NCBI RefSeq assembly: GCF_004768465.1 | Contig: NZ_SRMF01000010.1 | Coordinates: 58,694 to 122,693 of the forward strand | Direction of reading: 5' to 3' | DNA length: 64,000 nt | Source: Natronospirillum operosum | GTDB lineage: Bacteria > Pseudomonadota > Gammaproteobacteria > Pseudomonadales > Natronospirillaceae | Shown here: one piece after another, positions 20,853 through 31,140 of the stretch | How positions within the stretch are numbered: the stretch's first letter is position 1 | How the letters are laid out: every line of letters starts with the position of its first letter | The notes under the pieces: generated by a model | Told to the model about the DNA's origin: nothing | Database searches by the model: none | Seen by the model: the letters and a program-made list of their open reading frames with translations, nothing else | Made by a program: the position numbers and the translations under genes

Positions 20853-23800
20853 GTGAAACACACAAAAGAAAGCCTTATCAGAAGTCAGTTAACAGAAATT
20901 CAGGCCGAAGCCCAGAAGCAGGGAAGAGTATTTGCCCGCGCACTTACCGGCGGAGGCTCTACCGGAAACGAATTGCTCGATGACATGATGTCTATCAGCA
21001 ACATCGCTCTGGACGACAGTGGCCCCTCTAGGGTGACATCCATCTGGAGCTCAATTGAAGAGGTGGCAACAGCCTCAGCGACGCTATGGGCATACCACTA
21101 CAACATCAACAGACTGGTAGCGGAATTAGAGGAGGGACTGGAGGCATGGGATCTCCCGCCTCTCACTGAGGAGGAAAGAATCGAACTCTTTGAGGCAGCG
21201 GTCTCAGCACACACAGAAGGAGCGAGAGAGATACTACAAGATAATTCAGATTCAGAAGAGGCAGACAGCAACCAGAGTGAAGAGGAAGCAGGCGAAGAGT
21301 CAAACGGTGGTGGCTCCGGAGGTGAATCGGGCAGCGAGTCTGGTAGTGATTCCGGTGGTGAATCAGGCAGCGAGTCTGGTGGTGATTCCGGTGGTGAATC
21401 AGGCGGTGATTCCGGTGGCGAGTCAGGCGGTGATTCCGGTGGCGAATCAGGTGGCAGCTCAGGCGGTGGCACTGGTGGTAGCTCAAGTGGGGCCGGAGCC
21501 GGCGGTGGCAGTGGTTCCGGCGGGAGCTTCTTCACTCCCCCTCCGCCTCCTCCGCCAAATCCTGGCCCCATTCCTGGCAGTCCAATTGTTCTGAACCTTG
21601 AAGGTGAGGCTATTGATACCACGGGCCTGGATGAAGAAATACACTTTGATCTGAACGGCAACGGCTTCCGTGAACAAACGGGCTGGATTACTCCGGACCA
21701 GGGTTTTCTTGTACTGGATCGTAACGGCGACGGCATCATCAACGATGGCACCGAACTGTTCGGTAACTGGACAGAGCTCGGGTCCGGCACTACTGCCGCG
21801 AATGGCTTTGAAGCTCTGGCGGAGTTTGATGAAAATGGTGATGGTGTTATTGACGCTCAGGACAGTATCTATTCCGAACTCCGTGTCTGGGTAGACCTGG
21901 ATCAGGATGGTGTCAGTGACAGCGGTGAGTTGTTTACTCTCGCCGAGTTGGGTATCGCCAGTATTTCTCTGGAGTACTCAACCAGCAACCATACTGACGA
22001 GCATGGCAACGAATTCAGGCAGTGGGGTCATTTTACAACGGTCGATGGCATACAGAGAGATGCAGTCGATATCTGGTTCCACAAGGACCCGACGCTGACC
22101 CAGGAGCAGGAGCTCGATGTTTCTGCTGATATCGCAGCACTGCCCGACATGCAAGGTTACGGGACCGCCCATTCACTGCACCAGGCGATGGTCAGGGATG
22201 AAACAGGAAACCTGAAGGTACTGGTAAAACAATTCACGGAAGAAACCAACTCAGAGCGACGGCAAGAACTGATTGAAGATATTCTGTACGAATGGACGGG
22301 TCAGACAGAAGACGATAAAACAAAATTCGGCAACCGGTATGACTTTGTCGACGGTCGAAAAATTGGGGTTCTGGAAGCCTTTACCGGCCATTCAATCGGC
22401 GGTCCAAGAGGGACCGGAAGGCAGTATGCGGAACAGTTCCATGGACAGTTCAATCAATGGGCAAGCGTAGTCTACAGTCAACTGATGATGCAGTCGCATC
22501 TGTCAGACATCTTTGCGGAGGCTGACTTCACCTGGAACGAAGAACTGCAAACCTGGACTGGCCATTTCGATCAGTCGACGGAAGCTCTTGTCGACAGGAT
22601 GCTCTCCCACCCAGACCAGTCTGCAGCCCTGTTGAGTGACTACATAAGCGTAATTGAAGGTATCAACCCCTACAACAATGCCAACAAGCATGCTGCTATT
22701 GCCTCAATGCTCGAGATCTCACAAAACCATGATTTGTCACCTGAGCTGGCAAACTTGATAAGCTCAACACTGTTTGAAGGCGACCAGTGGTTGATGACAG
22801 CCTTTACCGATGCCTTGGCGGGAGACTCGAGTGACCTTGAAATTGTGCAGAACTGGATGGCGGGCCATTCTGGCGGCCAGATCATTACCGGAGAGCCGCA
22901 AGAGACTGGCAGCCTGCGAGGTACTGCTGGCGATGACCTGCTCATCGCCGGCAAGAACGACCGGCTCTACGCCGGCGGCGGCAACGACACCCTGATCGGC
23001 GCCGAGGGAGCGAGGCTCTATGGCGAGTCCGGGGACAACCTGCTCGTCGCGGCCACCGACTCCCAGCTCCATGGGGGTTCGGGCAGTGACACCTACCAGA
23101 TCGGCAGTGATGTCCTCACCACCACCATCCGTCACAACAACCGGAACAACCAGGACGCTGGCACCCTGTCGTTCGGAGACGGCATCAAGGCCGAAGACCT
23201 GCGTCTTGAGCGCCATGGCAGTCATCTGCACTTCGTGCACGGGGACCAGCGCATCGTCATGAACCGCTGGTTCGACAACCATCGTTATCGAGTCGCCCAG
23301 ATCCAGTTCGCCGACGGTGAACCCCTGGATATATCGGAGTGGTTGCAGGCCCAGGTGGTCTACAGCGAAGCCGACCCGGGTGACCAGACGCTCAATGGCC
23401 ACAGCGGCGTGGATCATATGGTAGGTCATGATGAAGGGGTTAATACACTGCGCGGTGGCAATGGGGACGACACCCTGATCGCCGGCAAGAACGACCGGCT
23501 CTACGCCGGCGGCGGCAATGACACCCTGATCGGCGCCGAGGGAGCGAGGCTCTATGGCGAGTCCGGGGACAACCTGCTCGTCGCGGCCACCGACTCCCAG
23601 CTCCAAGGAGGTTCGGGCAGTGACACCTACCAGATCGGCAGTGAAGTGCTCACCACCACCATCCGTCACAACAACCGGAGTAATCAGGACGCTGGCACCC
23701 TGTCATTCGGAGACGGTATCAAGGCCGAAGATCTGCGCCTTGAGCGCCATGGCAGTCATCTGCACTTCGTGCACGGGGACCAGCGCATCGTCATGAACCG

Positions 23801-24527
23801 CTGGTTCGACAACCATCGTTATCGAGTCGCCCAGATCCAGTTCGCCGACGGTGAACCCCTGGATATATCGGAGTGGCTGCAGGCCCAGGTGGTCTACAGC
23901 GAAGCCAACCCGGGTGACCAGACGCTCAATGGCCACAGCGGCGTGGATCATATGGTAGGTCATGATGAAGGGGTTAATACACTGCGCGGTGGCAATGGGG
24001 ACGATACCCTGATCGCCGGCAAGAACGACCGGCTCTACGCCGGTGGCGGCAATGACACCCTGATCGGCGCCGAGGGGGCGCGGCTCTATGGCGAGTCCGG
24101 GGACAACCTGCTCGTTGCGGCCTCCGACTCCCAGCTCTATGGGGGCTCGGGTACTGATACATTCCTGTTCAAGGAAAATGTTGACGGAGCCAGCGTTCAG
24201 GTTGGATCTGCCTCGGACAAGGCCGTCTTCGAAAATGCCGATCCCAGCCAAATATGGCTGAGCCGATCGGGCAACCATCTGCTGATTGACCTTCTGCACA
24301 CGGAGGAGACTGTGCGCATCGATGACTGGTTCAGAAGAAATGATCGGCAATTAGCCGAACTGAAAGCAGGTGACTCTGTGGCGACCACTGCTCAGATCGA
24401 AAAGTTGGTCAGTGCCATGGCAGCCTTTTCACCATCCGAAGCATCTGATGACTCAGGTAGCATTACTTCATCTGTACAAGAAGAGCTCAAAGATGTCCTG
24501 AGCGCCAACTGGGGCACTGCCGCCTGA
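20853..24527 (+). CDS. RTX-type type I secretion substrate with tandem 178-residue repeats
   Basis: A 1224-residue predicted secreted calcium-binding protein. There is no Sec signal. Residues 1-150 are helical and acidic; 151-225 form a Gly/Ser/Asp/Glu-rich linker; 227-241 are Pro-rich. EF-hand-like DxNGD loops follow (Asp266, Asp289, Asp326, Asp348), then an alpha-rich region (about 380-690). Two near-identical 178-residue units (about 695-1050) plus a partial third each carry GGxGxD-type RTX nonapeptides and an HCBP-related domain (GDGIKAEDLRLERHGSHLHF). The C-terminus (LVSAMAAFSP ... LSANW) resembles type I signals of this group. Start is GTG 20853 with AAGGAA eight bases upstream. Activity is unknown. 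Confidence 0.9.
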   Translation: MKHTKESLIRSQLTEIQAEAQKQGRVFARALTGGGSTGNELLDDMMSISNIALDDSGPSRVTSIWSSIEEVATASATLWAYHYNINRLVAELEEGLEAWDLPPLTEEERIELFEAAVSAHTEGAREILQDNSDSEEADSNQSEEEAGEESNGGGSGGESGSESGSDSGGESGSESGGDSGGESGGDSGGESGGDSGGESGGSSGGGTGGSSSGAGAGGGSGSGGSFFTPPPPPPPNPGPIPGSPIVLNLEGEAIDTTGLDEEIHFDLNGNGFREQTGWITPDQGFLVLDRNGDGIINDGTELFGNWTELGSGTTAANGFEALAEFDENGDGVIDAQDSIYSELRVWVDLDQDGVSDSGELFTLAELGIASISLEYSTSNHTDEHGNEFRQWGHFTTVDGIQRDAVDIWFHKDPTLTQEQELDVSADIAALPDMQGYGTAHSLHQAMVRDETGNLKVLVKQFTEETNSERRQELIEDILYEWTGQTEDDKTKFGNRYDFVDGRKIGVLEAFTGHSIGGPRGTGRQYAEQFHGQFNQWASVVYSQLMMQSHLSDIFAEADFTWNEELQTWTGHFDQSTEALVDRMLSHPDQSAALLSDYISVIEGINPYNNANKHAAIASMLEISQNHDLSPELANLISSTLFEGDQWLMTAFTDALAGDSSDLEIVQNWMAGHSGGQIITGEPQETGSLRGTAGDDLLIAGKNDRLYAGGGNDTLIGAEGARLYGESGDNLLVAATDSQLHGGSGSDTYQIGSDVLTTTIRHNNRNNQDAGTLSFGDGIKAEDLRLERHGSHLHFVHGDQRIVMNRWFDNHRYRVAQIQFADGEPLDISEWLQAQVVYSEADPGDQTLNGHSGVDHMVGHDEGVNTLRGGNGDDTLIAGKNDRLYAGGGNDTLIGAEGARLYGESGDNLLVAATDSQLQGGSGSDTYQIGSEVLTTTIRHNNRSNQDAGTLSFGDGIKAEDLRLERHGSHLHFVHGDQRIVMNRWFDNHRYRVAQIQFADGEPLDISEWLQAQVVYSEANPGDQTLNGHSGVDHMVGHDEGVNTLRGGNGDDTLIAGKNDRLYAGGGNDTLIGAEGARLYGESGDNLLVAASDSQLYGGSGTDTFLFKENVDGASVQVGSASDKAVFENADPSQIWLSRSGNHLLIDLLHTEETVRIDDWFRRNDRQLAELKAGDSVATTAQIEKLVSAMAAFSPSEASDDSGSITSSVQEELKDVLSANWGTAA
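21303..21500 (+). repeat. In-frame minisatellite encoding a Gly-Ser-Asp/Glu linker
   Basis: Imperfect 18-bp units of the type GGTGATTCCGGTGGCGAA then TCAGGC run through this stretch and encode GGDSGGES-like words. Repeated DNA of this kind can change copy number by slippage without breaking the frame, so linker length may vary between strains. Confidence 0.8.
22935..24155 (+). repeat. 534-bp tandem repeat, two full copies and a partial third
   Basis: The landmark GCCGGCAAGAACGACCGG occurs at 22947, 23481 and 24015, exactly 534 bp apart (178 codons). The first two copies differ only at scattered positions, many synonymous; the third diverges after about 24150. This points to recent duplication or gene conversion inside the RTX gene. 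Confidence 0.95.
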
Positions 24528-24550
24528 CATTCATGTCTGTCGGCATCAAT

Positions 24551-24583
24551 AAGGGCTGGTTGCCAGAGGGGCAACCAGCCCTT
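24551..24583. terminator. Strong hairpin between the RTX gene and argG
   Basis: A perfect 14-bp stem (AAGGGCTGGTTGCC / GGCAACCAGCCCTT) with a 5-base loop. It lies 23 bp after the RTX stop and 9 bp from the argG stop, so it can end both converging transcripts. No long T-run follows on either strand. Confidence 0.65.
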
Positions 24584-24592
24584 GCGAGTGCC

Positions 24593-25822
<1,230 letters not shown>

Positions 25823-25900
25823 GCGGGGGCTCCTGCTGCTCAATGATATAGGCGCGTTATTGTACGGAGCCGTCTGCAGCAACTCAACGGATGGTTTGTT

Positions 25901-25959
25901 TGTAGGCGGTGGCCCTTGGCCACGCATGGGTGCCCTGGCCTGAATGCGTGAGCAAGCCC
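25901..25959. repeat. Family A dispersed palindromic repeat, copy 3
   Basis: TGTAGGCGGTGGCCCTTGGC then CACGCATGGG at one end, and AATGCGTGAGCAAGCCCC at the other. The second arm is shortened compared with the copies at 3045 and 7154. It lies just downstream of the DAO-family gene and upstream of argG, both minus strand. Confidence 0.75.
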
Positions 25960-25966
25960 CGAAACG

Positions 25967-27325
25967 TCAGAACGCGGGGCTGACCTGTATGGGCTGACCC
26001 GGTGCAAAACGCTGGTAGCGGAATCGACTCAGGTCGTAGCCGGTTGCGCTGCCCGCCACCAGGTCGGCCACGACTCGTCCGATACCGGGGCCGATGCCAA
26101 ACCCATGCCCGCTCATGCCGGTGGCGACAGTCAGCCCCGGCACGGACTCGATGCGGTCGATAATCGGCACTGTATCCGGCATGGTGTCGATCATGCCACC
26201 CCAGGCCTTGCTGAAGGTGGGTTTGGGCAGTTGGGGAAAGATCTCGTGAAAGCGCGTCGCCATGCTGTCGAGCAGTTTCATGTTGGGCGGCGGGTTCAAA
26301 ATGCGCTGCTTCTCGAACGGGCTCTCTTCGTCAGCGGACCAGCGCCGGGGCGTGCCCCAGGCATCCGGGAAACCGGCAGCGGCTTTCAGGTGGAAGCCGG
26401 TGCCGCCATGGGCACTGCGAATCAGCGGAAAATAGGCTTTCAGGTGCCGGAAGGCATCAGGCCCGATAAACAGCTCTCTATAGGTGCCATGGGCCAGCGT
26501 ATAGCCGCCGTCCTCGCGCCGGCGCACAGCGAAATCCTCCTCCGCGACGCCACCGCGCAGCACCTCGGGCAGCGGGTGCGTGGCACCGACGGTCGACTTG
26601 ACCGACAGCTGCGGAAAGCTGACCCCATGGGCCCGCGCCAGCAGTGACGACCAGGCGCCCCCGGCCAGCACCACCTGGCTGCAGCGGATGCGGCCCTTTT
26701 CGGTGACCACCCCGCAGATCTCGCCGCCCTGAGTATCCAGCGCCCGTACCGCACAGCCCTCATGCAGGCTGACCTCGGGCCGCAGGGACAGCGCATGCGC
26801 CAGAGTCGGCACTGCCTGCCAGGGTTCGGCCCGGGCATCGCTGGGTGTATGCAGAGCACCCGGCCAGCGCAGCCTGGCCTCCGGCATCAGGTCGGCAAGT
26901 GCCTGTTCGGACAGCATGCGGCTGTCGATGCCATTGGCTTTGGCGTGCGGCAGCCAGTCTTCATACTGCGCCAGTTCGCGCTCGCTGTTGGCCAGGTACA
27001 GGATGCCGGTCTGACGGAAACCCAGACGCTCGCCGCATTCTTCGGCCAGTTCCTGCCAGATGCAGTTGGCTTCCACCATGATGGGCAGCTCATGCGGGTC
27101 GCGGCCCTGCTGGCGAATCCAGCCCCAGTTGCGCGATGACTGCTCGCCGGCAATGCGACCCTTTTCACAGAGGGCCGTTTTCAGCCCGCGCCGGGCCAGG
27201 AACCAGGCTGTCATCACCCCGACAATGCCGCCACCGATCACCACCACATCACAGGCCTCGGGTGGGGCTTCCGGGAAGGTGGGTGTGGAATCAACGGAGA
27301 AGGGGAAATTGATGGTCCGAGTCAT
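25967..27325 (-). CDS. FAD-dependent oxidoreductase, DAO family
   Basis: A 452-residue flavoprotein of the D-amino acid oxidase/dehydrogenase fold. It has the FAD-binding Rossmann motif VVVIGGGIVGVMTAW (GxGxxG), the second FAD segment KTALCEKGRIAGEQSSRNWG, and a C-terminal GMSGHGFGIGPGIGRVVADL. The family includes sarcosine, glycine-betaine-derived, putrescine-conjugate and hydroxyproline oxidoreductases; the substrate cannot be read from the sequence. The start at 27325 (MTRTINFPF) has AGGA seven bases upstream; codons before it come from the repeat-filled intergenic DNA. No partner gene is adjacent. Confidence 0.85.
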   Translation of the reverse strand: MTRTINFPFSVDSTPTFPEAPPEACDVVVIGGGIVGVMTAWFLARRGLKTALCEKGRIAGEQSSRNWGWIRQQGRDPHELPIMVEANCIWQELAEECGERLGFRQTGILYLANSERELAQYEDWLPHAKANGIDSRMLSEQALADLMPEARLRWPGALHTPSDARAEPWQAVPTLAHALSLRPEVSLHEGCAVRALDTQGGEICGVVTEKGRIRCSQVVLAGGAWSSLLARAHGVSFPQLSVKSTVGATHPLPEVLRGGVAEEDFAVRRREDGGYTLAHGTYRELFIGPDAFRHLKAYFPLIRSAHGGTGFHLKAAAGFPDAWGTPRRWSADEESPFEKQRILNPPPNMKLLDSMATRFHEIFPQLPKPTFSKAWGGMIDTMPDTVPIIDRIESVPGLTVATGMSGHGFGIGPGIGRVVADLVAGSATGYDLSRFRYQRFAPGQPIQVSPAF

Positions 27326-27450
27326 GACGAGTCCTATGAGCCAAGTGCAGTCAGACTCTACTGCAGCGGCGCGGTGGTGGCCAGTGCCAGCTCGTTTGTC
27401 GGGGCTTGGGTTGCTTGGCAGGCGACTCCAACCGTGGCTCCCAACCTTCC

Positions 27451-27543
27451 TGTAGCGAGGGACGCAAGTCCCGATTGGGGCCCGCAGGGCCTCGTATGAA
27501 GGGCGGCTGCGCCGCCCATCGGGACTTGCGTCCCTCGCTACAG
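27451..27543. repeat. Family B palindromic repeat, copy 2 (complete)
   Basis: A 93-bp element with outer arms TGTAGCGAGGGACGCAAGTC then CCGAT, and the exact reverse complement at the other end. Inside are two further hairpins (GGGCCCGCAGGGCC-like and GGGCGGC-TGC-GCCGCCC). It sits 12 bp beyond the motY stop and probably ends that transcript. A further TTTGTCGGGGCTTG word at about 27394 resembles the 43-bp array unit at 7318. Confidence 0.85.
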
Positions 27544-27555
27544 AGGCATATCGGA

Positions 27556-28455
27556 TCATTCGAGCGAGAGGTCGACGCGCTCCAGGCGAATGGTGGTGCG
27601 GCGGTTCTGCGCGCGGCCTTCGGCAGTGTCATTGCTGGCTACCGGGTAGCGGTCACCGTGGTAGTCCACCAGTATCATCTGCGGGTCCACGCCCCGGTCT
27701 ACCAGATAATCCCGCACCCGCAGCGCCCGCCGTTCGGACCGGCGGCGACCGTCAAAACGGGTCGCCTGATTGTCACTGTGACCTTCCACATAGACTGCAA
27801 CAATGTTGTCATCATTGAGAATATAGGTAACGACATTGTTCAGCATGGCCTGCTGCTGCCGGGTCAGCGAGTCAACGCCAGTGTCATAATTGACCACATT
27901 GCGCTCAACCTGATCAAAGTTCACCGGCAGCAGTTGGGTAATACACTGCCGATACTCTTCGATATAGTTCCTGAACCCGACCGGTGACACCCGCAGCCGC
28001 ACCGGCCCGTTCATGCCCCGGCCCTGGCGGGTAAAGGTGGGCGACAGGCCGGTTTCAAGCCCGGCGATCATGGCCAGCGCACGGTCCGTGCCCACGGCCA
28101 GCGGTCGCTGACTGTCTCGAACCTGCACATAGCCCAGGTCACGTACCATTTCCGCCGGGCGCCAGCTCGGTGCTTCCACCGCCAGCGCGGCATAACCTGC
28201 CTGCATGCGGTTGTAGGGCGTCTCGATAAAGAACTCCAGATCCTCGCCCGCCCGGTGATAGAACACGGCCTCGCCATACTGCGGAATGGGCTGCCGAAAC
28301 TCGCAGGCGAACCGATCACCCTCCAGCAGCCACATGGTATTCTGCAGGCCCGCACCGTATTCCACCGCACGCGCATGTCCCAGCGGCGCTGACAACAACA
28401 GCGCAGCGGCTACCAGACCAGTACCACAGATACAGTAAACTCGGGATTTGGGCAT
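27556..28455 (-). CDS. motY: Sodium-type flagellar motor T-ring protein MotY-like (OmpA C-terminal domain)
   Basis: A 299-residue periplasmic protein with a Sec signal (MPKSRVYCICGTGLVAAALL). The N-terminal domain matches MotY (WLLEGDRFACEFRQPIPQYG, then PSWRP and the conserved FRNYIEEYRQCITQLLPVNF segment). It is followed by an OmpA-like peptidoglycan-binding domain (about 190-290) with VEGHSDNQ and RRSERRALRVRDYL. MotY forms the T ring that supports stators of fast sodium- or proton-driven polar flagella. The start at 28455 is preferred over an upstream in-frame start because a signal peptide begins there. It is unlinked to other flagellar genes, as is common for motY. Confidence 0.85.
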   Translation of the reverse strand: MPKSRVYCICGTGLVAAALLLSAPLGHARAVEYGAGLQNTMWLLEGDRFACEFRQPIPQYGEAVFYHRAGEDLEFFIETPYNRMQAGYAALAVEAPSWRPAEMVRDLGYVQVRDSQRPLAVGTDRALAMIAGLETGLSPTFTRQGRGMNGPVRLRVSPVGFRNYIEEYRQCITQLLPVNFDQVERNVVNYDTGVDSLTRQQQAMLNNVVTYILNDDNIVAVYVEGHSDNQATRFDGRRRSERRALRVRDYLVDRGVDPQMILVDYHGDRYPVASNDTAEGRAQNRRTTIRLERVDLSLE

Positions 28456-28650
28456 GCGACAGACGCTCCAGAGTGTCAGCATTCGAAACAGTTCAACAAT
28501 CAATTACATCAGTATCCGTTGTAGCGTCCATTCGCGCCAGAACTTGAATGCTCCGCTCTCATGCCCGTAGGCCCTGCAGTGACGGATACATTGAACTATG
28601 CTGATGCTGACAAGACACAACATTCAACGGAAGAACGAGGAGGTTTGATC

Positions 28651-29130
28651 ATGCCTTTTGCACTCTCGGACATCACGCTGAGCAGCCCTGCATTTGCTGA
28701 CAAGCAGACCATTCCCACCCGCCATACCGGCGATGGCGAGGACACCTCACCCCCTCTGCGCTGGACGCTGACACCGCAAGGCAGCCAGTCCTTTGCCGTG
28801 ATCTGTCATGACCCGGATGCGCCACTGGTGTCAGCCAATGGCACCTACGGTTTTGTACACTGGGTGCTGTACAACCTGCCGGCCGGCACCAACTCGCTGG
28901 AAGAGGCCACCCAGGCTGGGACGCCCGGACAGAACAACTTCGGCCATGTCGGCTATGGCGGCCCCATGCCACCCGAAGGACACGGCCTGCATCGCTACTA
29001 TTTCTGGATTCTGGCCCTGAACCAGAATCTGGACCTCGAGCCCGGCCTGACCCAATGGGAATTTCTGCAGCAGGCGGAGCCCCATATCATCGGCATGAAC
29101 CGCCTGGTCGGTACCTACCAGCGGGATTGA
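28651..29130 (+). CDS. YbhB/YbcL-family (PEBP / Raf kinase inhibitor-like) protein
   Basis: A 159-residue phosphatidylethanolamine-binding-protein fold. Key motifs: DGEDTSPPLRW (the S-P-P-L ligand-site strand), ICHDPDAP and FVHWVLYNLP, then GYGGPMPPEGHGLHRYYFWI (GPxPPxGxHRY). No signal peptide, so probably cytoplasmic; the ligand in bacteria is not established. GAGGAGG lies just ahead of the ATG at 28651 and decides the start. It is a single gene. Confidence 0.93.
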   Translation: MPFALSDITLSSPAFADKQTIPTRHTGDGEDTSPPLRWTLTPQGSQSFAVICHDPDAPLVSANGTYGFVHWVLYNLPAGTNSLEEATQAGTPGQNNFGHVGYGGPMPPEGHGLHRYYFWILALNQNLDLEPGLTQWEFLQQAEPHIIGMNRLVGTYQRD

Positions 29131-29242
29131 TCCGGTCCCGCATTCCTTTTCCGGTGCGCATGGGCGCACCGGGTCCACCACAAATCATGGCCAGAACTGA
29201 CTCGTCTCAATATCCTTTAGTCGTACACTGGTCTAAAATTAC

Positions 29243-29270
29243 TCAAGACCCAGACAGCGCAAGCCGATAA
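29243..29270 (+). promoter_or_regulatory. FliA (sigma-28) type promoter for the chemoreceptor gene
   Basis: TCAAG at 29243-29247, then 15 bases, then a perfect GCCGATAA -10 element at 29263-29270. This is the pseudomonad-type sigma-28 consensus. It lies about 90 bp before the chemoreceptor ATG and ties that gene to the flagellar regulon. Confidence 0.75.
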
Positions 29271-29360
29271 CCAAAACAATAACAATCTGCCTGGTGTGAT
29301 GGCGCCACAATGGGTCAATACCCGGCCGTAATAACGAAGTACTTTTGCGGAGTGCCACAT

Positions 29361-31061
29361 ATGAAACTCAACACCATTGGCAGCCATCTGCTGATTGTCC
29401 CCGTTCTGGCCCTGGTGGGTCTGCTCATCGTCGGCGGCCTCGCCATTACCACACTGGAACAACGGGTCATGCAAGGTCGCGAGGATCGAGTCGTTGCCGT
29501 GATGGACCTGGCCCTGGGGTTGATCGATCACTATCAGTCCCAGGTCGCCTCCGGCGACCTGAGCGATGAGGACGCCCAGCGTCTGGCGCGCGATGCCATC
29601 CGCAGTTTGCGCTATGACACCATCGAGTATTTCTGGATCAACGACATGGGGCAGCCCTACCCCAGAATGATCATGCACCCTACCGTGCCCAGCCTGGACG
29701 GAGAAATACTCGACGGCCGCAACTTCTACTACGCCACCCTGGCACGTGATCTCGATGGACGCACCACAGAGAGACTGGACAACGAGAACCTTTTCGTAGC
29801 CTTTGTGGATGTGGTCAACCGCTTTGGTGAAGGCTTTGTCGAATACCAGTGGCCGCGGCCTCTGGCCGGTGGCGGCGTTACTGACGAGCGCTTCACCAAG
29901 CTGTCCTTTGTCACCTACGACCCCGAATGGGAATGGCTAATCGGTACCGGTATCTATGTCGATGATGTGGCCGACATCACCTGGGGGCTGGCCTTGCGGT
30001 TCGCCCTGGTGGTTGCGGTGCTGATTCTGGCTCTGATCGGCGCCACCTACTACGTGCGCCGTTGGGTACTGAGCCACCTTGGCGGAGATGTGCACGACAC
30101 CGTCAGCATAGTCAATCAGGTGGCCGAGGGTGACTTTACCGTCCAGATTCCATTGCGGGCCGGCGACAAGACCAGCCTGCTGGCGGCCATCAGCCGCATG
30201 ACCGCGCAACTGCGTGATCTGGTCTCCAATCTGCAGTCGCTCTCGGGCACGCTGCTGGAACAGGCCACCTCGCTGGCCCAGAGTTCAGAGGAAACCCGCA
30301 CCATCATGGCCAGTGTGCATGATGAAACCGCACAGGCGGCCACCGCCGTGCACCAGATGTCCGCCACCACGCAGGAAGTGGCCACCAATGCGGCTTCGGC
30401 AGCACAGACCACCAAGGGAGCTGAAACCCGGGTGACGGAAGGCCATGACTCGGTCGAGAAAACCATCCGCGCCATCGAGACCCTGCACGGGAATGTCAGT
30501 GAGCTGTCGGAGGTGCTGTCACGGCTGGCCAAGGACGGTGAAGAAATCGGTCAGGTGACGGCAGAGATCGGCGGCATCGCCGAGCAGACCAACCTGCTGG
30601 CTCTCAACGCTGCCATCGAAGCCGCCCGCGCCGGCGAGCAGGGGCGCGGCTTCGCCGTGGTGGCAGACGAAGTACGTACTCTGGCCAGCCGCACCCAGAC
30701 CTCGACGCAGGAAATCAGCGACAAGATCGGGCGCGTACAGGACGGCAGCAACCAGGCCGTGGAGACCATCAACAGAGGTCAGGAGCAGGCTGCGGCCACC
30801 ATCGAGCAGGCCAACCAGTCGGGGCAGACACTGGTGGCCATCCGCCAGTCCATGGAGGAACTGACCGACATCAACACGCAACTGGCCAGTGCTGCCGAGC
30901 AAATGGCCACAGTGGCCAATGATGTCAATCGCAACATGGACAGCATTGCCCAGTCGGTCGAACAGACCACGGAGAGCACCACGCAGATCTCCGAGACCAG
31001 CCAGAGTCTGCAGACCATGGCCGATGAACTGGAGCAACAACTGAAGCGTTTCCGTATCTGA
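29361..31061 (+). CDS. Methyl-accepting chemotaxis protein with a single-Cache sensor
   Basis: A 566-residue chemoreceptor. It has membrane helix 1 (about 8-30), a periplasmic sCache_2-like domain (about 35-190, with [20 protein letters not shown] and [17 protein letters not shown]), membrane helix 2 (about 197-220), a HAMP domain, and a long cytoplasmic signalling hairpin with the conserved tip [20 protein letters not shown] and [13 protein letters not shown]. Ligands of such Cache domains are often small organic acids; the ligand here is unknown. The ATG at 29361 has GGAG eight bases upstream. An FliA-type promoter precedes it. Confidence 0.95.
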   Translation: MKLNTIGSHLLIVPVLALVGLLIVGGLAITTLEQRVMQGREDRVVAVMDLALGLIDHYQSQVASGDLSDEDAQRLARDAIRSLRYDTIEYFWINDMGQPYPRMIMHPTVPSLDGEILDGRNFYYATLARDLDGRTTERLDNENLFVAFVDVVNRFGEGFVEYQWPRPLAGGGVTDERFTKLSFVTYDPEWEWLIGTGIYVDDVADITWGLALRFALVVAVLILALIGATYYVRRWVLSHLGGDVHDTVSIVNQVAEGDFTVQIPLRAGDKTSLLAAISRMTAQLRDLVSNLQSLSGTLLEQATSLAQSSEETRTIMASVHDETAQAATAVHQMSATTQEVATNAASAAQTTKGAETRVTEGHDSVEKTIRAIETLHGNVSELSEVLSRLAKDGEEIGQVTAEIGGIAEQTNLLALNAAIEAARAGEQGRGFAVVADEVRTLASRTQTSTQEISDKIGRVQDGSNQAVETINRGQEQAAATIEQANQSGQTLVAIRQSMEELTDINTQLASAAEQMATVANDVNRNMDSIAQSVEQTTESTTQISETSQSLQTMADELEQQLKRFRI

Positions 31062-31140
31062 AGAATGCACCACCCACACAGCGGTGGCAGATCGTCCTTG
31101 CGATTTCCTGCCACCGCTCTACCATTGGGGCACACTCAGG

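Noticed and set aside
21098..21790. Pro/Ser-rich minus-strand frame opposite the RTX linker
   Set aside because: It is only the reverse reading of the Gly/Ser/Asp minisatellite.
28456..28560. TCAAGTTC upstream of motY as an FliA promoter
   Set aside because: No GCCGATA-like -10 follows at the right spacing, so the half-site alone was not called.
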